DNA of 5,105 nucleotides. It comes from Micavibrio_A sp035759665. GTDB taxonomy: Bacteria; Pseudomonadota; Alphaproteobacteria; Micavibrionales; Micavibrionaceae. Location of the stretch: assembly GCA_035759665.1 (NCBI GenBank), contig DASTUM010000115.1, positions 1-5,105 of the forward strand, read 5' to 3'. Shown in pieces: positions 1-5,105 of the stretch; the first letter of the stretch is position 1, and the number at the start of each line of letters is the position of its first letter. The notes beneath the pieces were generated by a model. The model did not search any database and was not told the DNA's origin. It saw only the letters and a program-made list of their open reading frames with translations. A program made the translations under genes and the position numbers.

Positions 1-254
1 AAAAAAACACGGGCCCAACAAGGCGAACCTCGAAGCGACGCGGCGGGTTTTCCTCCATATCGCCAGAAAAAGAATTCTCGACGCGTGACTATTCAACACC
101 TCCACGCCGCTATCGTCGGGGAAAGCAGCATGGCCCGCAGCTCCCTCTATTATCATTTCGGCGACAAAAAAGGGCTGTTTCGCCGTCTATGAGGAACTGA
201 TGACGGAAACGAGGGGCGCCGTCCGGAAAGATGTGCGGGTGCCAAGAATCCCTG
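1..254 (+). pseudogene. Decayed 5' fragment of a TetR-family regulator gene (duplicate of the one at 2950)
   Basis: This stretch aligns base for base with 2955-3212 of the intact tetR downstream. The first 66 bases differ at one position only; the whole alignment is roughly 85-90% identical by eye. It corresponds to codons 3 to about 88 of the intact gene, that is the whole DNA-binding domain; the start codon would lie left of the window. The reading frame is destroyed. An extra A in the A-run at 67-71 shifts the frame and leads to a TGA at 86-88, leaving about 30 residues. Further losses are one base near 95-100, one near 109, two near 184 and one near 236. The later HTH part (GSLYYHF in the intact gene; here SSLYYHF around 140-160) is still readable in another frame. 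Similarity stops at about 254, so the ligand-binding half is absent. It cannot encode a working repressor. A sequencing or assembly fault at a contig end is the main alternative. Confidence 0.85.
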
Positions 255-340
255 AAAGCGGGGGCTTGATCTTGCTTAGCAGGATTAAAGGATGGACAGG
301 GAAAACATCTTTTATGCAAAAGGGCGTCAATCTATGAAAG

Positions 341-353
341 TTCATTAAATGAA
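341..353. repeat. 13-base AT-rich palindrome
   Basis: TTCATT and AATGAA flank a central A, giving a perfect palindrome in the AT-rich gap between the tetR remnant and the flippase-like gene. It could be a protein-binding site, but in DNA this rich in A+T a chance palindrome is quite possible. Confidence 0.35.
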
Positions 354-394
354 AGCAAGAATTCGTTAAGAGTTTGATTCTTCCTTCTTCGCCT

Positions 395-422
395 GCTAAA
401 GCATTATTGCTTTTAGCTAAAA
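395..422. repeat. Hairpin (395-417) overlapping a 12-base palindrome (411-422)
   Basis: GCTAAAGCA (395-403) can pair with TGCTTTTAGC (408-417) around a TTAT loop, with one bulged base. The right arm also belongs to a perfect 12-base palindrome, TTTTAGCTAAAA, at 411-422. No T-run follows directly (the nearest is at about 433-437), so this is not a classic rho-independent terminator. It lies about 65-90 bases upstream of the flippase-like start. It may be an operator, a weak terminator for readthrough from the remnant, or a 5'-leader structure. The rest of 255-485 shows no gene, and no convincing promoter could be picked out. Confidence 0.45.
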
Positions 423-485
423 TGTAAATTTGGTTTTTCTGATTGCTCTGGATCCTCAGGAACGCCAATCTTTCAAGAAGTTTAT

Positions 486-1463
486 ATGCACCCATTTTTA
501 TACTTCATGAAGACGCATAGACAGGCGATAAAAATTATCGCGGTTCTGTGCATTTTCGCCCTCCTTGCCTTGAAGATGGACTGGGCATCGGTTGAGAACC
601 TAGCGCGCAATATTTCATTGAGTTACACATCCATCGCCCTGCTCCTGATTATCGGCCAACTTCTGCTGCTGGCTTACCGATGGAAGATTTTCATGAACGC
701 GGAAAAAAATCTGATAAAATATGACATCGCGCTCAACATCACCGTGGCAAGCCAACTGGCGAACGTTCTTTTCATCAACTCCGTCGGCGGAATCGTGGTT
801 AAAATCGCGCTCGCGCGCCATTACGGGCTAAGTATTCTTAAATCCATTTGCGCCACCATTGCCGACCGTTTAATGACTCTGCTTGCTATCGTAGTGTACG
901 CGGTGCTGTTCCTGCCCTATTTCAAAGGTTTCGTGCCGCCCTCTGTCCTGGATTCCCTGATTGCCCTCATCGGCGTCTCTCTGGTTATCGCGTTCCTGTC
1001 TCCGTCCCTGCTGGTGAATTTCATGAAACCTTTGATCATGAAAAACCGCCATATGACATCGACCTTTATTTACTTAAGAAAAATCATCCGTCGTTCCGAT
1101 CTGGCAGGCCCCGTTCTAGCAACCAGCTTCGCGGGGCAGCTTTTCTATTTTATGGCTGTCTGCTTCGCTGCTAAATCCATCGGGCTTCAATTCGAAATCA
1201 CGCATTTAATGGCCATGCTGCCAGTCATCACTTTAATCTCCAGCCTGCCCATCAGCTTCGGAGGCTGGGGCATCCGGGAAGGCGCGTTCGTGTTCTGGTT
1301 GAATTTAGTGGGAATTCCGGCGGAGAGCGCATTTCTCATATCGGTTGAGATCGGTTTTCTGGGCATCCTGTCCACCCTCATCATGGCGCTTCCCGCCCTT
1401 TTTAGCGGGAAACTCCAAAGCGTCATCCAAAAAGCGACAGCGTTCCGGTACGAACACGGATGA
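486..1463 (+). CDS. Flippase-like integral membrane protein, LPG synthase TM / UPF0104 (YbhN-like) family
   Basis: This 325-residue inner-membrane protein has about eight hydrophobic segments (near residues 15-33, 48-66, 88-110, 124-145, 153-180, 208-236, 238-262 and 283-310) and a short basic C-terminal tail. The family signature is clear: SLPISFGGWGIREG at 253-266, the counterpart of the usual LPiSiGGlGvREG. An upstream GG-x-VV-K-I-x-L-A-R element (about 101-110) and a DRL (127-129) also match. The fused aminoacyltransferase domain of true MprF lysyl-PG synthases is missing, so lipid aminoacylation is not expected. Related stand-alone proteins are thought to move or handle lipids or lipid-linked glycans, but the substrate is unknown. 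ATG 486 is preferred to the in-frame ATG at 507 because AAGAAG at 475-480 sits five bases upstream, while 507 has no ribosome binding site. It overlaps the next gene by four bases (ATGA), so the pair is probably co-translated. Its G+C is lower than that of the genes to the right. Confidence 0.85.
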   Translation: MHPFLYFMKTHRQAIKIIAVLCIFALLALKMDWASVENLARNISLSYTSIALLLIIGQLLLLAYRWKIFMNAEKNLIKYDIALNITVASQLANVLFINSVGGIVVKIALARHYGLSILKSICATIADRLMTLLAIVVYAVLFLPYFKGFVPPSVLDSLIALIGVSLVIAFLSPSLLVNFMKPLIMKNRHMTSTFIYLRKIIRRSDLAGPVLATSFAGQLFYFMAVCFAAKSIGLQFEITHLMAMLPVITLISSLPISFGGWGIREGAFVFWLNLVGIPAESAFLISVEIGFLGILSTLIMALPALFSGKLQSVIQKATAFRYEHG

Positions 1464-2791
1464 TGACAGCGTATGATACTAATATGAGCTACCTTAATCG
1501 CGGGCTTATTGCTTTAAGCGTGTTTCTTGCCGCTGCCCTGCAAATCCAGTGCGACCTATATGCCACATCTGACTACCTCGGCCTGCGTATCAATATAGCC
1601 GACCTTCTGGTTCCAGTGGCCGGAGCAGGGATTTTTCTCAGCCTTATGCTTAAGCAAAGTTCCTGGCCGCAATTCACAATTGCGCATGGATGGGCATGGA
1701 TTGCGGGGCTGACGCTCGTCATGACCCTCTCTCTTGTCAGGGGCGAGTGGACGCAATGGGGATTCCTGAACAAATATTGCGGCTGGCTTGTTTTGCTTTC
1801 ACTGTTCCTGTGGGGCGCATGGTTGAACACGAATGCGCCCGCCGTGTTCGTAAAGAGATTCCTGCAGATCATGGCTTACACAGGCATTGCAATCATGGGC
1901 GTGGGCATGATTGCTCTGTTCCTGCGTGATTCCGGAGTCCTGCCGGCAAACGGCCTGTTCGGTTATCCTCTCGCCGGATTGATGGCTAACCGCAATGCCT
2001 ATGCTCTTTTCGTCTGCGCTCTATCCATCCTGCTCAGCCTTTTTCATTTAAAAGGGCAGGATCTGGTTCCCATCTGGCTCCTTCGGGCCATGTGGATTTT
2101 CCTGCCACTATGCCATGTCCTCATCGGATCGCGCGCGGGATGGATTTGTCAGATCCTGATTATCCCCGGATTATTTATATATGGAGTCCGGGAATCGTTT
2201 AGATCCATACTGGCGCCGCTTCTGGCCGGCCTGGCTCTTGTCGCTTTATTATCCGCGATGGGACAGGTTGTTATCTCACGCGGGAATCAATTGCGGCTGT
2301 TCAGTCAGATGACGGAAGTCGTGCAGGACCCCAACCTCAATTACGAGCCTCGTGAGATCAAAAAAAAATACAAAGTGCGAAGCGATATTTATCGCGTGCA
2401 GGCCGCCAGGGATGCGTTCGAACTCTGGAAAACTTCCCCCATTCTCGGGGCAGGACTTGGATCTTTTCTGGTATTTCAAGAGCAGAAATACGGCAAAATC
2501 ATAGATTTGATCGATAACTCCATGCTTTGGCTCCTGACCGAAACCGGATTGCTGGGGCTGGGTGCTTTTCTGGGATTCTATATGGTCTGCCTCTATAGGC
2601 TGGCCCGAAACCCGGACCCGCTTTCCATCTCCATAGCGGGTATTTTACTGGTGTTCGGCATATTCTCCCTGTTCCATGAAATTCTCTATACGCGTTTTAT
2701 CTGGTTTTTGCTTGGCCTCGGCATGGCCTCAAAAGGCGTCATCGCGGATAAAGGGATCGAGCCTGTCCGGATCAATAGTCAAAGCCTCTGA
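1460..2791 (+). CDS. O-antigen ligase / polymerase family (Wzy_C) membrane protein
   Basis: This 443-residue polytopic inner-membrane protein has about ten to twelve hydrophobic segments and one large hydrophilic loop, about residues 274-350, expected to face the periplasm. Family landmarks occur in order: SRAGW (224-228) at the start of a membrane segment; an Arg-rich loop with RSDIYR (307-312) leading into SPILGAGLGSF (326-336); then DNSMLWLLTETGLLG from D352. Such proteins join or polymerise glycans carried on undecaprenyl pyrophosphate, either ligating O-antigen to lipid A-core (WaaL) or polymerising repeat units (Wzy). WaaL-type ligases carry a conserved catalytic His at the residue before the Asn; here it is Asp352, so polymerase or another glycan transfer is as likely as ligation. 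The start overlaps the flippase-like stop as ATGA; the next codon is also ATG (1463), and the two cannot be told apart. No glycosyltransferase lies beside the pair in this window. Confidence 0.85.
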   Translation: MMTAYDTNMSYLNRGLIALSVFLAAALQIQCDLYATSDYLGLRINIADLLVPVAGAGIFLSLMLKQSSWPQFTIAHGWAWIAGLTLVMTLSLVRGEWTQWGFLNKYCGWLVLLSLFLWGAWLNTNAPAVFVKRFLQIMAYTGIAIMGVGMIALFLRDSGVLPANGLFGYPLAGLMANRNAYALFVCALSILLSLFHLKGQDLVPIWLLRAMWIFLPLCHVLIGSRAGWICQILIIPGLFIYGVRESFRSILAPLLAGLALVALLSAMGQVVISRGNQLRLFSQMTEVVQDPNLNYEPREIKKKYKVRSDIYRVQAARDAFELWKTSPILGAGLGSFLVFQEQKYGKIIDLIDNSMLWLLTETGLLGLGAFLGFYMVCLYRLARNPDPLSISIAGILLVFGIFSLFHEILYTRFIWFLLGLGMASKGVIADKGIEPVRINSQSL

Positions 2792-2816
2792 AAAACCAAT
2801 TCCAGTTCGGACAGGC
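2761..2816. repeat. 9-base inverted repeat straddling the O-antigen ligase-family stop codon
   Basis: GCCTGTCCG (2761-2769) and CGGACAGGC (2808-2816) are perfect reverse complements separated by 38 bases; the TGA stop at 2789-2791 lies in the loop. A second pair, GATCAAT (2770-2776) and ATTGATC (2823-2829), lies just outside but is not nested in the right order to lengthen the stem. There is no T-run after the right arm, so it is not a standard intrinsic terminator. It may be a 3'-end hairpin or a footprint of the junction where the cassette ends. Confidence 0.5.
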
Positions 2817-2854
2817 GGCGATATTGATCGCAGGCGACCAATCGCAATACCGTG

Positions 2855-2883
2855 TTGACATACTGACATGGTGCCAATATTCT
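2855..2883 (+). promoter_or_regulatory. Putative sigma70 promoter for tetR-vanX-ribF
   Basis: A perfect -35 hexamer TTGACA (2855-2860) is followed by a 17-base spacer and TATTCT (2878-2883, four of six matches to TATAAT). A second -10-like TATACT lies at 2891-2896 but is badly spaced from this -35. An imperfect inverted repeat at 2850-2871 (CCGTGT ... ACATGG, with the middle mismatched) overlaps the -35 and contains TGACAT twice as a direct repeat. It is a reasonable but unproven site for autoregulation by the TetR protein. Transcription would begin around 2890, giving a leader of about 60 bases. Confidence 0.6.
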
Positions 2884-2934
2884 TTTCCGATATACTCTTC
2901 AGCCAACTCTTATGCAACGACGAAAGCATATGTC

Positions 2935-2940
2935 AGAGGA
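2935..2940 (+). promoter_or_regulatory. Ribosome binding site deciding the tetR start
   Basis: AGAGGA ends nine bases before ATG 2950. The frame stays open upstream to a possible TTG at 2824, but that start would fall before the promoter, has no ribosome binding site and would add 42 residues unlike a TetR N-terminus. ATG 2950 is therefore chosen. Confidence 0.7.
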
Positions 2941-2949
2941 TTGATTTCT

Positions 2950-3543
2950 ATGGGAAAAAAACACGGGCCCAACAAGGCGAACCTCGAAGCGACGCGGCGG
3001 GTTTTCCTCAATATCGCCAGAAAAGAATTTTCCACCCAGGGCTATTACAATGCTTCCACGGCCCATATTGTCGAGGAAAGCGGCATGGCCCGCGGCTCCC
3101 TCTATTATCATTTCGGCGATAAAAAAGGGCTGTTCCGCGCCGTCTATGAGGAACTGATGACGGAAATGAGGGACGCCGTCAAAAAAGACGTGGCAGGCGC
3201 CAAGGATTCCTGGGACGCGTTCATTGTCGGCGGCCTCAAAATCCTCGATTTTTGCATGACCAACGAAATCCGTCGCATCGTCATCGACGTCCACACCGCC
3301 CTGTCCTACCGCGAAAGGCTGGAGGTGCTTCAGCGCACGCTGCTTTACGAGCTGCGCGCGGTTTTACAGGGCGTCTATAAAATGGGATATTTTAAGGGGC
3401 ACGATCCGCGCTCACTCAGCATCATGATTTTCGGGATTTTAAGCGAAGGCGGGCGCAGCCTCGAACTCGCCGACGACATTCACAAGGCGCGGGACGCTCT
3501 CGGAAAAAGCTTCGTCTTGCTGATGGAAGCGGCGCGTGAGTAA
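2950..3543 (+). CDS. TetR/AcrR-family transcriptional regulator
   Basis: This is a 197-residue repressor of normal family length. The N-terminal DNA-binding domain runs from about residue 12 to 62: a first helix with RRVFLNIARKEF, then a helix-turn-helix from about 36 to 55 ending in the hallmark GSLYYHF (49-55), followed by DKKGLF. The C-terminal half is helical and shows the pattern FCMTNEIRRIVIDVHTAL, which resembles the CxDPxVRRIVLxDxPxVLG region of a large TetR subgroup. The ligand is unknown. It is the first gene of a probable operon with the dipeptidase, which starts inside its last codons (8-base overlap), so it may repress itself and the downstream genes. Its first 88 codons exist again as a decayed copy at the left end of the window. 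Its promoter and leader lie immediately next to the cassette junction. Confidence 0.93.
   Translation: MGKKHGPNKANLEATRRVFLNIARKEFSTQGYYNASTAHIVEESGMARGSLYYHFGDKKGLFRAVYEELMTEMRDAVKKDVAGAKDSWDAFIVGGLKILDFCMTNEIRRIVIDVHTALSYRERLEVLQRTLLYELRAVLQGVYKMGYFKGHDPRSLSIMIFGILSEGGRSLELADDIHKARDALGKSFVLLMEAARE
2955..3212 (+). repeat. Intact partner of the long direct repeat with 1-254
   Basis: This part of tetR is the second copy of a roughly 255-base direct repeat, in the same orientation as the decayed copy at the left edge. The two copies bracket about 2.7 kb holding the flippase-like and O-antigen ligase-family genes. The leftmost stretch (2955-3008) is identical to 1-54. The repeat may extend further left than can be seen, because the window begins inside it. 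Confidence 0.85.
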
Positions 3544-4237
3544 GGTTATCGATCCGCGCGATCTCGTCCCCATGGATTTGCTTGCGGGCGAACCGATGGC
3601 GATCGATCTCGTTTACGCGAACGCGGGGCATCCTGAAAATATCTTCGGCGCTGCCGTCTATCATCCCGATGCGCGCCTGATCCTTCACAAAGACCTTGCC
3701 CGCATCGTCCTTCTCGCCGCGCGCCTTTTGCATGCGCAATACGGATGGACGCTGATCCTTAAAGACGGGCTGCGCCCCGTCGAGGCGCAGGCGGCGCTGA
3801 TCGAAACCGGCATCGTAAAAGCCAATCCGCACTGGCTCGGCGAGCCGCGTCTTCTTTCCGGCCCCGGCATGGGCGGGCATCCGCGCGGCATGGCAATCGA
3901 CGTATCGGTCGAGGGCGTCGATATGGGAACGGTGTTCGACGCGATGATACCGCAATCGGCGCGGAGCTATAGGGGCTTCGATCCAGACATTCTCGAAAAC
4001 CGCGCGCGGCTGGAAATGGCGTTCGTGGAATCTGCGCGGAAGCTGGGCCTGCCGCTGCTGCCACTGGCTTCCGAATGGTGGGATTTCAGGCTGCCCGCCG
4101 CGTATAGCGGAACATTCGCACCCCTCTCCGACGCGGATCTGCCGGGGCCTTTGAAAATATGTGGAAAACCCGTGGCGGACGCCGCGTGGGACGATCATTT
4201 TGCGGGCCTTGCAAAATCGATCCCCTTGTCCGTATAA
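3536..4237 (+). CDS. D-alanyl-D-alanine dipeptidase, VanX/DdpX-like (peptidase family M15D)
   Basis: This 233-residue zinc peptidase is predicted to split D-Ala-D-Ala, either to recycle peptidoglycan dipeptide or, in other organisms, for vancomycin resistance. Landmarks sit where VanX has them: DGLRP at 77-81 (the substrate-positioning Arg, VanX R71), GGHPRGMAID with H115 and D122 (VanX zinc ligands H116 and D123), and EWWD at 180-183 (VanX catalytic E181 and zinc ligand H184). The last position is Asp183 instead of His, a notable change, although Asp can also bind zinc. No signal peptide is seen, so a cytoplasmic enzyme is expected, as for VanX. The GTG start at 3536 has GGAAG at 3525-3529 six bases upstream and overlaps the tetR stop by eight bases; the in-frame ATG at 3572 is less favoured. 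A resistance role is unlikely because no VanH or VanA homologue is seen in this window. Confidence 0.88.
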   Translation: MSKVIDPRDLVPMDLLAGEPMAIDLVYANAGHPENIFGAAVYHPDARLILHKDLARIVLLAARLLHAQYGWTLILKDGLRPVEAQAALIETGIVKANPHWLGEPRLLSGPGMGGHPRGMAIDVSVEGVDMGTVFDAMIPQSARSYRGFDPDILENRARLEMAFVESARKLGLPLLPLASEWWDFRLPAAYSGTFAPLSDADLPGPLKICGKPVADAAWDDHFAGLAKSIPLSV

Positions 4238-4243
4238 GAACGG

Positions 4244-5105
4244 ATGACGATTTACACGCAATTGCATGATCTTCCCAAAGGCGCGGTCATTGCCATCGGC
4301 AATTTCGACGGCGTGCATCTGGGCCACCGCGCGCTGCTCGCGCAGGGGAAGGCAATCGCGTCCGCCGGAAACAAAACCTTCGGCGTACTCACCTTCGAAC
4401 CGCATCCGCGCAGCCTGTTCCGCCCCGACGAAGCGCCTTTCCGCATCACGCCGCCCGCGATCAAGCACCGGCTGCTCCAGGATTGCGGCGCCGATTTCAT
4501 CGTCTCCCTCCCTTTCGACTGGGACTTCGCGAGTCAGAGCGCAGAGGAGTTCGTGCAGAAAATCCTCGCGAAAGCGCTCGCCCCTTCGCATGTCATCGTC
4601 GGGCACGATTTCCGGTTCGGACAACTGCGCAAAGGCTCCGCCGAAACGATCGAGGCCGCCGGCATCGCCGTCACCAAATTCGCGCCCGCCATCGGCGGCA
4701 CAGGCGAAAAATATTCCTCCACCGCCGTGCGGCAGGCGCTGCGCCTCGGCGATATCGACGGGGCGAACGCCATTCTCGGCTGGGAATGGGAAATCGACGG
4801 GCCGGTTATGCGCGGCGACCGCCGCGGCCATGATCTCGGCTTTCCCACCGCCAACGTCCTGCTCGGCAATTTGCTGCATCCGTCCTACGGCATTTACGCG
4901 ACGCTCGTACAAATCGAGGGCGAGAAGCAATGGCGGCCCGCCGCGACCAATATCGGCATCCGCCCGATGTTCGAACTCAGGCAGGGACAGGTCGAAGCCC
5001 ATATCCTGGATTTCGAAGACCGCGACATCTACGGGAAAAAATTGCGGATCAAGCCGGTAAAAAAACTGCGCGGCGAAGCGAAATTCGCGTCTTTGGAAGC
5101 GCTGG
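4244..5105 (+). CDS. ribF: Bifunctional riboflavin kinase / FAD synthetase, C-terminus cut by the window edge
   Basis: RibF phosphorylates riboflavin to FMN and then adenylylates FMN to FAD in the cytoplasm. The 287 visible codons cover nearly all of the usual 300-320 residues. The N-terminal FMN adenylyltransferase domain shows GNFDGVHLGH (19-28, the HxGH-type nucleotide site), TFEPHPR (50-56) and VGHDFRFG. The C-terminal riboflavin kinase domain begins after the STAVRQAL element and shows GFPTAN (199-204, the ATP/Mg site), the NIG-x-RP element and DIYGKKL. The usual Thr in RPTF is Met (RPMF). ATG 4244 lies six bases after the dipeptidase stop; its ribosome binding site is weak (AAGAACGG just upstream), suggesting translational coupling to the dipeptidase. 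The gene is G+C-rich and intact as far as seen. In many proteobacteria ileS follows ribF, but that lies beyond this window. Confidence 0.96.
   Translation, partial: MTIYTQLHDLPKGAVIAIGNFDGVHLGHRALLAQGKAIASAGNKTFGVLTFEPHPRSLFRPDEAPFRITPPAIKHRLLQDCGADFIVSLPFDWDFASQSAEEFVQKILAKALAPSHVIVGHDFRFGQLRKGSAETIEAAGIAVTKFAPAIGGTGEKYSSTAVRQALRLGDIDGANAILGWEWEIDGPVMRGDRRGHDLGFPTANVLLGNLLHPSYGIYATLVQIEGEKQWRPAATNIGIRPMFELRQGQVEAHILDFEDRDIYGKKLRIKPVKKLRGEAKFASLEAL

Noticed and set aside
395..440. Rho-independent terminator after the tetR remnant
   Set aside because: The stem-loop is real, but the bases directly after it are TAAAATG rather than a T-run; the nearest T-run is about 16 bases further on.
187..495. 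Minus-strand open frame of 102 codons over the left gap
   Set aside because: It overlaps the tetR remnant, which is clearly read on the plus strand; no family is recognised and no ribosome binding site supports it.
486..1463. MprF lysylphosphatidylglycerol synthase
   Set aside because: Only the membrane flippase-like part is present; the C-terminal aminoacyltransferase domain is absent and the length (325 residues) fits the stand-alone UPF0104 type.
2824..2949. 42-residue N-terminal extension of TetR from a TTG at 2824
   Set aside because: It would start upstream of the promoter and has no ribosome binding site; the extra residues do not resemble a TetR N-terminus, and ATG 2950 has a good site.
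3536..4237. Vancomycin-resistance (vanX) gene cluster
   Set aside because: No vanH, vanA/B ligase or VanRS two-component system is present in the window. VanX-like dipeptidases in Gram-negative bacteria usually serve dipeptide recycling, and the third zinc ligand is altered.
3422..5002. Long open frame on the minus strand (526 codons) antisense to the dipeptidase and ribF genes
   Set aside because: It lies wholly opposite genes with clear family motifs in G+C-rich DNA, where long antisense frames are common. Its translation is rich in Arg, Gly and Ala with no recognisable domain.
4266..5060. Plus-strand open frame of 264 codons
   Set aside because: It is a frame-shifted reading of ribF: low-complexity Ser/Arg/Pro protein with no motif, while the overlapping frame carries all RibF signatures.

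Overview
The window looks like alphaproteobacterial chromosome. This is inferred from gene content and codon style only; a Micavibrio/Rhodospirillales-like source is possible but not proven. It holds four complete protein genes, one gene cut by the right edge and one decayed gene fragment, all on the + strand.

Left part (1-2791). The window opens inside a broken copy of the 5' part of a TetR-family gene (1 to about 254). The same sequence recurs intact at 2955-3212. After a short AT-rich gap (255-485) come two membrane-protein genes that overlap by 4 bases: a flippase-like protein of the lysylphosphatidylglycerol synthase TM/UPF0104 family (486-1463) and an O-antigen ligase/polymerase-family protein (1460-2791). 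Both fit cell-surface glycan or lipid work. Sampled lines of this pair are about 50-55% G+C and the gap is nearer one third, while the genes to the right sample at about 60-70%. With the duplicated tetR ends on either side, this suggests an acquired cassette.

Right part (2792-5105). A 158-base leader carries a good sigma70-type promoter (TTGACA, 17 bases, TATTCT) and a ribosome binding site for an intact TetR-family repressor (2950-3543). It is followed, with an 8-base overlap, by a VanX/DdpX-like D-Ala-D-Ala dipeptidase (GTG start, 3536-4237). Six bases later comes ribF, the bifunctional riboflavin kinase/FAD synthetase, which runs off the right edge (4244-5105). The tight spacing suggests one transcript: regulator, peptidoglycan dipeptide recycling enzyme, flavin cofactor enzyme.

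Most worth a second look are the duplicated and decayed tetR 5' end bracketing the glycan cassette; the dipeptidase, whose third zinc-ligand position is Asp instead of His (EWWD rather than EWWH); and the O-antigen ligase-family protein, which has Asp-Asn where ligases carry the conserved His. No CRISPR array, tRNA, rRNA, transposase or integrase is visible.
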